Part shown: piece after piece, positions 49,855-64,000 of the stretch
Position numbering within the stretch: the first letter of the stretch is position 1
How the letters are laid out: every line of letters begins with the position of its first letter
Assembly (NCBI RefSeq): GCF_018691265.1
Contig: NW_024881329.1
Coordinates: 4,650,001-4,714,000 of the forward strand
Direction: 5' to 3'
DNA: 64,000 nucleotides
Source: Tyto alba
Lineage: Eukaryota > Chordata > Aves > Strigiformes > Tytonidae
Translations under genes and position numbers: made by a program
The notes under the pieces: model-generated
The model's database searches: none
What the model was told of the DNA's origin: nothing
The model's input: the letters and a program-made list of their open reading frames with translations, nothing else

Positions 49855-52800
49855 GACTGCTGTGGCAATGACACAATGCTAACTGTCCCCAGATCAGCAG
49901 GGTTGGCCACCCAGGCAACATGGAAAACGTACACCAGAGCCAGCAGCCGCCTGGCCTCTGCAGCACAGTCATGAACATGAGGGGCATTTCCTGCCAGGGC
50001 CCTATTTCAGATCTGCTTAGCTGAGAGCAATTGTGACTCCTGAGTTTCTCTCCTATCACAAGTAGACTTCACTTTCCTGAGCCAGACACTTTTGACTCTA
50101 CACAGCCTTTGCTCAGGAAAGTGTTAGAAGATACTTTACAAGGAGAAAAACATTGAGTTCGATTTGGTTTAAGAGTTTTCCAAGTAAAACTAGCTGTAAA
50201 GGGATTTTAAAACTTATACAAAAGTTCAAATACAACACCAAGAAAGATGATTTATATTGAAAATAAAGACCAAATTCTTGATCTATGACACCCTGTCTGG
50301 GGGCAGGAGAACCATGGCCTGTGAAAGCCTTCAGGTTGCTCACACAGAGCTCAAAACTCTCTGGCTAAACAAACTCCCTTTTTTGTGGCAGTCTTGATCC
50401 TGGTATATGAAGGGCTTGTTGTTTCTTGCCTTACTTCTATACTTTCCTTAGGATAGTTTATCTTTTTGCCCTTACCAGGGTCCTGAAAACTTCCTAATTT
50501 AAAAAGCGATGAAGTGTGCAGCTGGAAGAAACAGCCTGTGACCACTGCTCGACACAGAGACCTCTCAGGCTAACCTTCATCTCCTCCTTCACGCTCTGTT
50601 ACTGTTTATTACCATTTATTTATGCTCCCTCAGCACGTTCAGTTCTAACTCCATGTAAAATGCTTTACTAGAATCCAAAATAAATTCTCTGTATAGCACT
50701 GCCCTTGCCCCATAGCTGGGTAAATCTACCCAAAGGGAGGGAGGAAAGCAATCCTTCCTCACCACCCCCAAACAGCAGCTCTGCTTTGGTAATGCAGTCT
50801 TGAGACCACTAGAGGCCCCAAGAAAACCATCAAACTTCAGCCCAAGTGACTAACAGCAGTGAAATGTGCCTGAATTCCCATAAAAGTTGACATATTCTGG
50901 AAAGTACAAGGCTAAGGATGACCACACTAGAGCATAAAGTGTGGATGTAGATGTAAATGCCGGCTCAGATGCAGATCGTGGGAGCTAATGACACCATGCC
51001 GAGCTGGCTAAGGCAGGCTCAGTGCATCTTCAAGCACCACAAACCTGTCACGAGGGAAGTAATTTTATACAATAAATTACCAGCTGGACCTTAGAATTTC
51101 TTCACAGCAGTTACTTGCTATATCTCTCCTCTTCAGCTGCACTGTTTTGCATTAAATTGACATTTTTTGATGGGCCCTAAAAGCAAAGCAGCATTTCAAC
51201 AACTTCAAAACAAACGTAAATTGCCTCATAGCAAAAAAAAAAAAGTGGTGCTAAACCTTTTCCAAGTCTAAAGTAAGTCAGAGATCTGGCATATTTACAA
51301 AGATCAGATTATCACTAATACAAACAATTTGATTTAACAATGTTTTCCCATATGCTGTTTTCACATGCAGCAACATGGGGCTGGGGGGACACCCCTGAGG
51401 TTTGCCTGCAACTGTCAGCCCATTTAATTCTGTAATGAATTTAAACTGCAGCAAAAGACAAATAGACTGCAAGCGTTCAAAACATGAAGTAGTACTCCTG
51501 GGAGGGAACAAAAGGTCTCATTGTACCGTTCCAGTAAGTTCATCTAGGGCTCTGGTAGAGTCTCTCTTTTCCTCCTCTTTGAACAGAAGCTGAATAGAAA
51601 CAGGAATGAGAATTGGCTCTGCCACCACCCCATCCCAGACTCGCCTCTATGAATACATAGAGGCTGCATGAGAAGTTATTCACTGGCAACAACACGGGCT
51701 CTCTCTCACTTAGCAGTCAATAGGCATGTCTATCAAAGGTCAACTTCATGGCCATCTGGGAGGACCAGCGATGGTGGAAAAGGGCTGGATGATGCAGGGT
51801 CAGAACCAGAGATCAAGCTGACACTGCAGCCTTACCAGCTGCAAACTTTTCATTCTAGAAGAATAACACCCATGGCTTCTTTCTCCTTCCAAGATACATG
51901 AAGGAGCTCCTGCTGATCTGTATGTTTGGCTTAGCTCTGATACAGATCAAATAGCTAGTAGCTCATTTCAAATGATTATATTTAAGAGGAAGATATGTTT
52001 ACATTATTTATTATGAGTCTTGAAACATGTTCACTTCAAATAAATTGCATATTGTACCACTGTGCAGTGTTTGCTTAGCCTTGTACATCACTTGAAAAAA
52101 GAAACAGAGGAAGTTTTTAAAATTAAGAATCAGCATTTACAACATTTTGGTCATTGCTTGCTTAGATCAATAATACCACTGATACAGTTTCCCACAGCCT
52201 TCGCTATTTCCACACAATCATGGATCTTCTGCTACCTGTATCACCAGAATACAAAAGCATGCCTATTTCTATTGTGTGGTCTTCACAGAGAAAGCCAACG
52301 TTTTCATAAAAGATTGCTGCAAATAACCTTTTAAAAAAATGTAGTTAAGTGCAAGACAAACATTCCTTACATTTACCCAATTTCATCCAAACTGGTTGTA
52401 TTACCACTAAATGAATATCCACTACCAGCAAGTTTAATGACAAAGTATAATTATTTCAATCAGAAATTCACCATCTACTTGACAATGGTTCTTGCAAATT
52501 CTAAAAATGCAAGATGTTAAAAAGAAAATTTCTACAAAAGTTATGTTTCTGAAGGCACACACATATATATATTTTGTACAGGCTGCCTTCTGTTTAACAG
52601 ACTGCCTTGGCAAAATATTTTAAAAGCGCTTTGAAGATTTATTAGAAATAATGGTGCACTAGTAAGAATAATTTTGTCACACAGGCCTCCACAACATTTG
52701 ACAGTGTTACCCCTGATGGAAAACCAGAAAGGGGCAGCAACAAGTACAGTACTTTGGCAGGATCTCAGTTTGTCAGAGTCTTTAGTAGGAGCCATTGCCC

Positions 52801-55763
52801 CACTTGTGGCAAAAAGGAAGGGAGATATTGCTTCTTTTTAATACTAGTCAGGCACCAACACTGCAGAACAGATGGGGGGTAGGGGAGGGCTTCATCAGTA
52901 GCTCTCTTTTTCCTATCTATGTTCTTAACCCATTTAGTCAAATTACATTTTTAAAGGCATATTTGGGACAGTTAGAAACTCAAGTCTAGGGATGTCCCCC
53001 AGATATCCTCAATGTATTTTTGGCAAGCCTCTCTTAATACCTATATACAAAATGGCAGGGTAGAAGAGTAGCAGATATGAGAATCAATGGCAACTCCTCA
53101 TCCCCCTGCTTCATTCCTGTTACATCTTCAGCAACACCTAAACAGTTCCATCAATTAATTATTTTTTGACTCAAACGGAAAGTCGCAAGAGTAGATATGA
53201 TTTTATTTCACCCAGATTATATGTTCAATGTCTTTGAAACATCAGATGTATACTCTTTTGTTCCTATGTCCTCAACAAAACACAAACACAGAAACTGAAA
53301 AGTATCACTACTTCTTTTCTAGAAGGTTTCTAACCTTCAGTTAAACTGCAGAAATTGGTTCCCTGCACCAAACACCTTGGAAGCCTAGAAGGACAAGAAC
53401 TTTGTGATTTATATACATACAGGTTTATATGGATTTCACACATTAAAAGATTAAACAATGCCTATAATAAGCAGTAGTAAAGCATTTCCAACAAAGAGAA
53501 TAACAAATGGTAATAAATTATTTCATTATTAGAGAAGTTCCTTTCTGGTCTGACATTTAGTGTTTAATTTTTTATATTTTGTAATAGCTAAAGTATAACA
53601 CCTCTATCATTTTCAGGGAGGAAATGAGGACATACCCAAAACCAGCTAAAGCATAATTACAGCTATTATTTATTTTCTTAAAAAAAAAAAAAAAAAAGTA
53701 AAATAGAGGAATACGGGTAAGGCTATGAAAAATAATAAGGCGCAAGTATTGCATTAAAACATACCTATGCCACAAATGGCATTTTGATTGATCTGTTCAT
53801 GTTTAAGGCTGACAAGTACCACAGCTTTGAACAGAAATCCCACATCAATGTATCTGTATGTTTGGAGCAGAAGAGTAGAGAGGAGAAACCCTTCAGTTCA
53901 ATGTGGTGCATTTCACCAGGCACATGAGGCAAAGCTTCATCTTCCTACTTAAAATCTAAAGCCACATTAAACTAGCATTAAGACAAAGATGAAACTAAGT
54001 CCTCCATGCCTGCATTGTATCTTATGTGCATGTCACAGAACGGTAAGTCATTTACTGTATTTGCTCATGTAATAGCCAGATTTCCCCAAGATTCTGGGGA
54101 TTACATGCCTATTTGTAACCACCTGTAAACTCCTGCTTGACAACAGTAAAGCCTGTAAAGCAGCAATATAAACCAGCAGTTATGCAAACCTTAAGCACTC
54201 TGCATGACATTGCTGGGTGGGATCTTCTCAGGCCTTTAAAGTTTAGCACATTAAAAAAATACATGGGAAGTCAGGGTGCTGAGTCAGAAGTCGAAGCCTT
54301 GTATCAGATGCCATAAATAACTGACCACTGTTACCTGCCACGTGGCTGTTCACCTGCATGAAATGTGCAGGTAGGGGAGAGAGATAAGAGTGAAGAGGAA
54401 GCTAATTCCATTCCAGCTGCTAGAACCTCGTTACCTTGTACCTTTTAATTGATGTGGTTGTGTAGACTTCCACACTGCCTGCCCTGAACTGCAAACTTAG
54501 TGGCCATGTGTTCTTTCCTCACCTTCCGGTAAGGGTTAAACCCAGAGTGACTCACAAGCTAGATTCCTCTGCACCTCTCCTGTGTCTAACAGAGATCGTC
54601 AAAATGTCACAGAGTTATATAATGCTGACAGAAGCGTGACTACCTGAAAACCAGGTTTGAATAAAGAATGTAGAACTTTTATAAATACGATTACATGCCA
54701 GAACAAAGTAGTTCCTCCTTCACAGGCTGTGGCAGCCTCTCATCATCCCTAGGAGAAGATACTGCTTTGTCACTGCCTATAGCAACTGCATTACACCAGT
54801 TCAACTGCAGAAAACAAACTAACAAGAAAAAGCACTTTGGACCAATTTGCCTTATTGGCAAGAGGTGCCAGCAGGGTTTGATCCACACCCAGCAGGGTTT
54901 TACGCTGCGCTCCAGCATCAGTGAGGAGGCATCTCACAGACACTAACTGGAACAAGTTTATCAAGATGAAAGACTCAGCTAAGAAGACACATACAAATGA
55001 GACCGAAGGCATACCAAGCCAAGTCGAACTAAAGACCACTGTTCACTGCACCCAGACTGCCCAGTGCAAAGCTGAAAGACTTTTCAAATGACTGAGAAAC
55101 ACATCAGATTGAATACACGAGTGCAGACAAGGCTCTAGTTTAGAAAGATGCCTGATCTATCACCTGACTCAAGCTATGAAAATGGAAATGTACCCACAGA
55201 CTTTTTTTCTGTCAAGGGAATACCATGTATTAGGACACATGAGTCTCCAGATGCCAAAAGGCATGAAGGCAAAAGTCTAGACAACCCCTAAGGGCTGAAC
55301 ATCTTTATAAAGACATTTTCTCCTTTTCTTTTCTACTCATATATCCCATCTGCATGACTCATAACCTTTTAAAATCCACTGTTATAACACTTTCTCCCCT
55401 GCACCACACAGCGGGTTTTATGTCTATGCTTCTTCTAAGAGCAACTGCATGTTGTGAAGGCTGTGTTCAGAGCCCGCTTTAGATCCAGACTTTAAGATCT
55501 AGAGGCCAGACCCTGCTCTGTCTCTCAAAGACACTTACCAAAGCACATTCCTTACAAGCCAAACAAACAGAAAAGTGTTTGGATAACTAAGGGGTTTCCT
55601 TCTTGTTTTAAAATGGAGGGAAGACCAGCAAGCCTGTGCCCCTGCACTATTACCCAGGGGGGTTCAGATGCAGCCTGCCAAAAAGATGAGCTCTGATCAT
55701 ATATGGGATTGTTGCACCTAACAGGGAAGACACAGCATCACCCACTTCTTAAGATCATGTTTT

Positions 55764-55783
55764 AAAAAAAAAAAAAAAAAAAA
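55764..55783 (+). repeat. Poly(A) tract (20 bases)
   Basis: Uninterrupted A run in intron 1, followed by an A/C-rich stretch to about 55,815. Confidence 0.9.
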
Positions 55784-58261
55784 TCAAAACACCCCAAAAA
55801 ACCCAACAAAACAACCATCAACTAGAACGCCTTATCAGTGAATAACTCTAAAATCAGGGATATATTTATAGAAAACATTTCAAAATTAAAGCATCCTATA
55901 AGAAGCAAGTAGGTAGGGTTTTGTAGGTGAAAAAAAAAAAAAAGTTTTTTGCACTACTTGTACTTCAAACAACCATGTTTCATTATGGACTAAGAGAACA
56001 TGAAGTTACCTACTTCTGTTCAAACACTACTACTCTGGAGACAGGAATCCAACACCAGCAGACACAACCCAAGAAGAAACTGAAGAATCACCTTTTTACT
56101 GACAGAAGTAGGTGGCATGGTCAGTCATTGAGCCCAAGGATAGTCCTGCACTGAAAGTCACAAGTACTACAATAAAAGGCAGTAATTAAACGGGAAAGTC
56201 TCTGGTTTTTTGAACCAACATCTACCACTGAATATTTCCTAGCCAATTTCTCAAAACTTGAAGTTAGATGATACGACTTACCAGAGTTTAACCATCATAT
56301 TTAAATGAAAGAAAATGAATTGCACTTGCAGTGTTAACTCTCACTCAAAGCATTTATATTACAGGTTTAGAGAAACTGTCTCATCTGAATAACATCCTTT
56401 GTACCCTACGTTCAAACTACCCACACTGGAGACTGTAGAGTAAAACAACGGAAGAAAGGGATAGTACTTTATTCTTTCTACTCTTTATCCTGATTCAACT
56501 AAAATTTCATCCTGAAAGATATTGCCAGTTTTCCTAGTACCTCTTTTATCCCATTTCAACATATGCTGTATGAAGATTCCTCCATTCCCCAAAATTAGGA
56601 CAGTAACATTTTAAGCTCTTACACTGTTCCTTCACGTACCTCTCCCATGTCATATGAATGCTTCATGTACCTACCAAGCCTTAGCACCTATAATACGCAG
56701 TCCATTAAGTTTCTTTCATTAATTTCATTAGTATAAATTTTATTGCAATTCCGTCAACTGAACACATCAGAGTGTATTTATAGCAACTGTCAGAAAAGCT
56801 GGGTGCAAATGGTGGCTCGGTCACCCCAGAAACATGGCGCCTGCACAGCCACGCAACCCAAAATAGACCGAAACATCATCTTCCAACTGAGCTGATCTTC
56901 TGTAGAAACAACCTTTCCAATAAAGCACCAGAGCTTCCTCCTTTATTTCAAACACTGAACAGACGCCCAAGAGCCAGAACAGCTTTGAATAAGGATGAGT
57001 TTAAAATGACTAATCGTTTCCTCTATTATTATAGAGAGTTTATGTTGCCTCTTAGGTATCTTGTTTGTGTTACCATGTGAGCTAGTTCCTTCTACTGCAG
57101 TACCACGGCTTTTGGTGCAAAGCTCTCTGTTTAAAGCCATAGGCTTATAAAAAAATCAAAACAAAAGCCCTCACTTCTCTGAGGGCATCAGGTTTGCTTA
57201 TCGGCTGACCTGGATCCACACTGCTCACAACAAGCCCGAAGACTGTATAGCAATAAAGAAACAGGCCTAGCAGATTTTAATATTGCTGTTTCTGATGGAA
57301 CTTTTTTTTTTTCCCCCTTGCTGAATCATTTATTCATTAAAAAACAGTTTCAGGGAAGACTTAAACTATTCATGAATTTGAGCTGAACTTACAGAAGGGT
57401 TCACTTGAGGACAACCCCCTCCAACTTGCATTGAAACCAACGCAGGAGATCAAAATGAACTACTGCGATCATGACAAAACCGTTCAGATGCTGAGCTGGG
57501 GGAATAAAAGCCAACACAACAAAGGTCTACATTCAGCCATAATACGGTGAAAGTAGTTCCCAACAGCCAAATGGTAACAGCAGTTCAGCTGGCACGCAGC
57601 AGATTCAGGTTGAAATTTCCCCCCTGCCTGGCCAGCAGACTAATCCTCCTTTATGCAGGTTCACATTTCAGATGGGCACGCTGAGCTGGCTGCAGGGCCA
57701 CCTGCCCAGTGGCCCACCGAGGCGATGGGAAAGTGCAGAGTGAAGCCACAGCTCCCTCTCCCTGAGCCATCAGTGGCTCAGACCTGTCCTCTACCGCGTG
57801 CCGGGGTGCCCTTAAATACCGCCGAGCTCAAAACACATTCCTGCTGCAAGGGACACCCCTGCGGTCAAGCCCCAAAGAAGAAACGGGGCTTCAACAAAAG
57901 ACACCCACAGATGTGTCACTGGGGAAAAACATGGGTTTGCCCTTCTCTCCCACTGCCTTCCCCCAACTCCTTCCCCTGTGGCTCTTGGTTTTAAAAATGC
58001 AAACCACATAGGCGAGAAGCCCAGGCTAAACCACTCAAATATGAGGTCACACCAAACAGTCAAATTATCTTGAAATTAGCCAAATTGGGGTTTTCTGTGT
58101 TCCTGTAAGACCTCCCCGCTGTCTCCATCTCCCCTCACTCCCACCTCCATACTTTGTTGAAATGCTGCAATTTCTTCCCCTTGAAAATTCTGGGGGTGGG
58201 GGCGAAAGTTGTGTTCCCATACCTATAATACCAAATGCAAAAATAAAAATGTAGATTTTGG

Positions 58262-58262
<1 letters not shown>

Positions 58263-58295
<33 letters not shown>
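58263..58295 (+). repeat. Poly(T) tract (33 bases)
   Basis: Uninterrupted T run; read on the minus strand it is an A tail-like tract. No identifiable retrotransposon body is adjacent. Confidence 0.95.
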
Positions 58296-58299
<4 letters not shown>

Positions 58300-59673
58300 A
58301 ATGTTACACCAAAAAATTCTGGCCACTGCAGAACTGCATGCACTTAAGAGAGGGTGAGCCTGGGACACACATTTTATTAGCACCTAGAGCTCAACAGCCC
58401 TGGGAGCAGAAAATCCTGTAAAAACAATAAATAAATGTTAAAAAGAAACACTGAGGAAAGGCATCTGTTTGCACGCCGGGGTGGGGAGGCAGCAGAGTAC
58501 AAATGACAAGCATAAATTGTTCTTTTTCCTTTCTGTTTAGCTTTCTGCGTAATCCAACTAAATAGCACTAATGTGGGGAACAGTGTTAGGTTCCTCTATC
58601 AGAGGCCACTCAGTACATTCCCCTCACTGAAAAGCAGTTGGAGCACAATGGTAAAAACGTTATTCGTTATTTCCTATTACTTAGGGTGGGACTAAATGCT
58701 ACTCAACAAGCCTGTATATCAGATAGAGACATTATAATACATTCACTGAAGATAATATCCTGGGGAAGGAGGGGTCTGAACCATTTAACGCTGGTTTTGT
58801 TTATAGGCAAAAATTGGAAGAAGTTAGACCCAAAAGTCATCTAATTAATCAAAGTTATAAGCAGAACAATGCTATTAAGCGACAGCAGTGAGATCATGAT
58901 GCAGTGCTCCAACGTCAGTAAAGGTGAGTTGATGTATGTACAGCAAAGCAAGATTCTCCAGCCTGGCGTATTTTGGGAATCTGTGCTCCGCTACATGTTC
59001 TCACTGCAGCATTCCCAGCCCTCAGAATTAGGCCCAAACAGCTCCTTTTACGATGTAATCTTTACTGGAGAGAAAATGCTGTGTTGCAGGTATAGTTTCT
59101 TACCTAGAAAATGGCCACTCATACACAAAACTACTATTTCAGTACCCACACAGCGTTCACAAGGCATTATACCCAATTACGTACCAGCAGGGATGCTGTT
59201 AGTGATTACTCATGAGACTGGATGTTTTCAGCTCTGTGGCTTCAGACACAAACTTGCAAATCAGCTGAAAACACTGCCCCATTTACCCAAGCTTGCCCAT
59301 CTCTTGCATCTCTATGATCGACCTGCAAATTTACACCCCTTAATGACAAAGAAAAGTAGCTAAATATAAAAAAAGGGGCCAGTCGCTGAGGTTGAGCCGA
59401 GTTTTGCATTTTGCCCATACAATGGCTCTGGTGAACTGCTCTCCCCACCCGCCGCTCTGACGCGTGGCTGAGCTGGCAGGACCCCAGCCCCATTTCCCAG
59501 TCCCGAGCGGGAGCACCAGCAGCCGCTTTGCACGAGAGGCCAGGCAGAAGCAGAGGAAAGCCTCCACCCTGCGGCTCAGCTTTTTCAATTCACCACTCAG
59601 CATCAAGATTTCTAAAAACAAGATCGAGACAATGAAAGATCTCAGTGATACGACTGGAGCCAAAATTGCCTGG

Positions 59674-59676
<3 letters not shown>

Positions 59677-59705
<29 letters not shown>
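59677..59705 (+). repeat. (TG)n microsatellite
   Basis: About 14 TG units in intron 1. Confidence 0.95.
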
Positions 59706-59707
<2 letters not shown>

Positions 59708-59924
59708 ACGCAAATGAATCAATAGTTCCTGTCTGATAATGTCCTCCAGCACGCAGCTCCCAGCCAGTGGCACATGCCAGGCTGGGGTGGAGAGCTGCAG
59801 ACATGCGTGGCTAACTGGAAGGACACTCAGTGCTTGTCAGGATCAGAGTCTTAGTTCCCAATTTCCACACCACTAACAGCTACTGCAGAAAGAGGTGTGT
59901 GTGTGGGAAAAATAAATAAATTTT

Positions 59925-59925
<1 letters not shown>

Positions 59926-59965
<40 letters not shown>

Positions 59966-59966
59966 T
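59926..59966 (+). repeat. (AT)n(AC)n compound microsatellite
   Basis: About 11 AT units directly followed by about 9 AC units; only 0.22 kb from the TG repeat. Confidence 0.95.
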
Positions 59967-62900
59967 ACACATATTTTGTGTGGATGTTTTAATAAAAACA
60001 GTCAGTATTTGAGATATCCTTTCTGCTACTGATTTTGGACTAATGTTCTGCCCAAGCAGCAAACCTCTGCTTTTTTGCAGGCACCGGGACCTCTCATTCC
60101 TTCATACACAAAAATGCTGCTTGAAGATAATAGGGGAAGAAAAAATGACGACTTTTAGCATTTTTTCCCACAGTTTCCCCCCAACCCCCCAGCACAAGCA
60201 ATGCTCTAAGTATATAAATAGCCTGGCAAGTGTGTTGTATAAACCACACCCCATCTCAGGGCCACTGTCTTAAAGGAAACTATTAATATTAAAAAACCCA
60301 GGGATGTGGAAAACGTAGTAAGGCTTGCACTCGACATATTTCTGTATCTGATTTTGAACCACACCGAGTACCTCTCATAAAAATGCTGTACCAAGTGCTT
60401 TCCCTTCACCCCAATTTTCTTTTTCATGGACAGAGACTTTTCAGCAGCTCTCCCAGCCCCACTGTTATTTGACTTCTCCTGAAGCCAAGACAGCTTTTAA
60501 TCAAGAACAGTGGCTAAAAGGACATACACCTTGGGGTTTGGGGAAGGGAGGCTTCCCCCCTAAAAACCCATACAGAGAGTTTCAGGATGTTTAGGCAGGA
60601 AGATGCACAGGGCACATCTTTTTGCATGACCAAGGTCCCAACCCATCGCAGAGGGGTTCACTCTGACCCAAGAGGGACGTGGCTGCCCCAGCCTCCAGCT
60701 TGCTCGAGGTTCCCAGAGCAATTTTGCCAGCAGGAGCCGCAGTCTCCCCTCGTGCAAGTGGACACTTGACACCCAGAAGGTACCATGTTTCCAAATAAAA
60801 AAAGGAAGCAAATGTCCAGGCAATGCACACTATTTCTGTGGAGCTCAGTGTCATTACTGTTAAAGGAAGTTGCCAAGAAGTAAGATCTCAGGAAGCTGAG
60901 AAGAGGAACCAGAGCTTTGTGGGACTAACACAAATCAGAAATATTGTAATAAGATTGTTAAAAAAGAAAAAAAAAAATAATTCCCTTAAAGGCAGGCTTA
61001 AACCTTGCACTTCAGTTAAAAAGACAATCCCTACATTCAGGGGAGATGGGGAGCAAATAAGGAATTCCTCTCCATAGCTGATTTTTAAGGTCCTCTGTTC
61101 TGCCAGAGGTGGATATACCTACCTTTGTCCAGCACTCTTCCCTCCTGCTGCACAGTTTAAGTGACGAGTGAATGCCAGTGCCCATGCCCCCCATCAAAGC
61201 AGTCAGCACTTCGCTGCGCACTGAGTGAATGACAGGAAAATAGAACAGGACTCCCCAAGAAGCCAAGCCTTTGCTAGCTCTGCCGAAGCTGGAAACTACA
61301 ACCTCAGCCTGGCTGTTCTGTGTCTGCCGAAAGCCTTTGAAGTAAATTCTTTGAAGTTGGCCAGAAGCAGCTCTGAACTGGAGCGAGAGAGGAGCAGGGT
61401 GGCTGGGGGACCGGCTGGGGGGCTTTCATTCCCTCATAGTCGAGTCCACATCAATCTTGGATTCAATAGATAAACATGCATTTTTTTTTTTTAAAGTCAG
61501 TGTTCCTTTTACAGGTAAAAGGAGACTTAAATCCTAACTTACATTCACAAGATGACCAGATGGCCAAACTGCAAGTTTCAACAAGTGTCACAAGGTATGG
61601 AAGTGTACACACAATTTGGTCTCTCCCTCTACTGCAAATATCATCCCTTGAAAAACCACATTTATGATAGGACCAGACTAAGCACCAAAACCATTCACTG
61701 TACATATTTCTGCAGAAATGATTGAAAATTCTCCCAGAACTCCCTGCAGCATTTCTGCTACAGAACAAAAGCAGCACATAATGCAAGTTTTACTTGTCCC
61801 TGAGAAAATCAGACAGGGAGCCATTTAAAACTGGCCTCTTTCTGGGATCTATCTGCAAAGCACATCTCTGATCCTTATTTTCAGTATGTAACCTAGTATC
61901 ACACAGTCTGTAGTTTTAAGGGTTACAACTTTGGAGAGCAGAAGTCTGGCTGAAAATAACAGCCTGCCTGGAAACAACTCTGATCCACTGGGCCCTGCCT
62001 ATACATTATCCCCCTGAGCAAGGGGCAAAGGAACATGGTAATTAAAAAAACCGAAAAGCTAAAAGTATTACACATTTGAAACATTTCATCCTCCTTGCGA
62101 TGGCTGAGAACCAAGGGAATGGAGGCAATAACTGCAGTGTCGAACACACGCAGCCAGAGTTTTTTAACAAACTGATGGGAATTAGTGAAGTTTCTGTTGC
62201 ATTGAGTAAGGAATCAGGCACAGCAGGCAAAGAGGCCTTATCCAACAGAATGATGAAAGTGTTAGACATGTTTTTATTCTTTAAAAAAAAGTTAGAATTA
62301 AACCAGTTGCAGGTAGAAGACTGCACCAGGAACAAAGTGCCTGTAATTTTGGGACACTGGGTTTAGTCATACTCAAGTACTGTTTTTCCTTTCCCCAAAG
62401 CTGTATATTCTTTAATACAACTCACTTCTCTCATAATTTAGGGCTCATTCCATTCATTCCCTGACCAGCTTCACATAACAACTAAGAGGACACATCAAGA
62501 TTTTCTTTCACTGTTAAGGTTCTCTTGCTGTGTTTTACAACCATTACTCATAGGCCTTTTTACAAGCCAGTATTTTTAATAATTATGGTAAGGAAAAGGA
62601 ACCTGTCAACACTATTTCCTTTTTATTTGCTCTGCTAATTTTGTGGCTTTCCGCAACAGTCTAAATCAAATAATTTTCAATTTTGAAATCTAAAAAAGTT
62701 TTGTTGTTTCCCCCCCCCTTAAAGTCTGTCCTTTAATACATTACGCTTTAAAGTACACATCCAATTTGAAACACAACAGAGCACACAAAGCAGTGAAGTC
62801 TTATACTGAAAGGAAAACATTTCCCTGTGATAAAAATGATGCCATATTTATTGTACAGCCCCAAATGTAAAGTTCTTGTAAGGCTGCTACAAACAGTTCA

Positions 62901-64000
62901 ACGGGTTTCTACCTTATTCTGTCTTGACATTTTGTACATTAAATTTGCAGTTTGCAAGACAAGTTGCCAGTGTTACTCCATTCAACCTCGCTGCTTTTGT
63001 TTGGGTTTTTTTTTGCTTTATTTTTTAATTAGCTACTGAAGATCTGTAATTTGAAGTCACTTAACAGTTCCACTGAGCTGCTTTTAGGAACACTTCACAT
63101 CCGCTTGCCTACAGAAGCATGACTTGTGAGAAGTTACATGAAGAAATATTACAGTTATATTTCAGGAAGAAGAGATTACTCAAAGTAAGCACAGCAGCAT
63201 ATGAGTTAAGTAAAAAAATATATTTAACTGGCTGCTGACCATGGCGATCTTTATGCAAAGTAACTTCAGTTAACATCACATTAAAACCACCTAGTACTAT
63301 TTTAACAGCTTTCAGTTTCAACAATGTTTAACCAGACAAAGCATGGATCTTGTCACTAAGGTCGATAAGTCAGCCTCCTGACATAAGAGCTCATTTTCCT
63401 TAAGGACAAGGTAACACATGAATGAAAAGACTTTGAACTACACCCTGAGCTAAGCCCTCTCCAGTCCCTTGCTCTGTGCTTGTGTATTTAGCATGTCATC
63501 AACACAATGATCCAATAAATTGCTGCCCCTTCCTTCCATGTTTTGTTTTTAAAGGCTTCATTGTATTTTATTTCAGTTTATTTAAGGAAGATTTCTATCG
63601 CTGCTGGTACAGAAATGGGCAAATCTTGTTATCTTTGCAAATAGTTAAAAAGCCTCTGAAAATACATCTATGTATATTAATTGCTCTGACCTTACAATTT
63701 AACAACTTAAAACCTGTTTGTTCACTCTAATCAGCAACCACAAATCCAGAAGCCTTTGAACCTTGACAAGTTATGGAAATTAACGACATTAGAGGCAGCA
63801 CTTTTCACATTTTCAGTCTTTTCCTGACAATCTCCGAGATTAAAGACAGGCAAAACATCAGTTGTAAAACCATTACTGAGCTTGCAGCTCTCCCCTGAAC
63901 ATGCAACGTTTGGGAAAGCTTTCACACTGAAGAAAAAAACCTTTGTGTTAATGAAAAAACTGAAGGTTAATCACTGCATGTTGTGGGGACTCCCTGCAAC

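Larger units (their letters stand above)
42564..64000 (-). other. PTPRJ: PTPRJ intron 1 (partial; exon 1 outside window)
   Basis: 21.4 kb without any supported coding exon on either strand. I looked on the minus strand for a start codon plus hydrophobic signal peptide ending in phase 0 at a GT donor and found none convincing. Mammalian PTPRJ has a very long first intron, so this is expected. It contains simple repeats (separate entries), purine-rich GGAGGAGG at about 42,652-42,672, and a CpG islet near 43.4 kb. Open frames up to 164 codons (58,869-59,363) lack recognisable domains. Confidence 0.7.

Noticed and set aside
49793..50059. Hydrophobic minus-strand ORF considered as the missing signal-peptide exon
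   Set aside because: The hydrophobic Phe run is just the poly(A) tract read backwards, and the segment does not end at a phase-0 donor.
58869..59363. 164-codon plus-strand ORF in intron 1
   Set aside because: No family resemblance and antisense to PTPRJ intron; treated as chance.

Overview
The window looks like a bird (possibly other sauropsid) nuclear genomic segment. Introns are compact, interspersed repeats are sparse, the one large transposon is a CR1-type LINE, and every coding exon is split by GT-AG introns. No bacterial-style gene organisation is present. The species cannot be named from the sequence.

One gene dominates. On the minus strand, 42,563 down to 18,853 holds 24 coding exons of a receptor-type protein tyrosine phosphatase that I identify as PTPRJ (DEP-1/CD148). 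All exon phases are mutually compatible and add up to 1,303 codons plus stop. The only coding part missing is the first exon (start codon and signal peptide), which should lie beyond 64,000. In transcript order the gene has: a 19-nt exon and a Ser/Thr-rich N-terminal exon (41.3-42.6 kb); seven tandem one-exon fibronectin type III (FN3) repeats of exactly 267 nt each (31.4-40.6 kb); a cysteine-bearing FN3 exon and three more extracellular exons (27.0-30.7 kb); a transmembrane exon (26.4 kb); three juxtamembrane exons including a 9-nt microexon (24.4-25.3 kb); and a complete catalytic domain (18.9-24.3 kb). The catalytic domain has intact [20 protein letters not shown] and QTEDQ motifs. The 3' UTR probably runs to about 15.6-15.7 kb.

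The most unusual region is 31.2-40.6 kb. Six of the seven FN3 exons are almost identical over their first two thirds, at synonymous sites and in adjacent intron sequence, while variants in the last third are shuffled between copies. This pattern suggests recent expansion and/or ongoing gene conversion of an ectodomain exon cassette. A decayed 2.4-kb CR1 LINE sits in one intron of the array. Removing it restores the roughly 0.85-kb spacing of the neighbouring units.

Flanks: 1-15.6 kb is downstream intergenic sequence with no gene I can support. It holds a MIR-like SINE remnant, a GC-rich islet with a decamer repeat at about 7.4-7.85 kb, and a perfect 25-copy (GAAAAAAA) repeat at 14.5 kb. From 42.6 to 64 kb is the large first intron, with a small CpG-rich islet at about 43.4 kb, simple repeats, and no further exon recognised.
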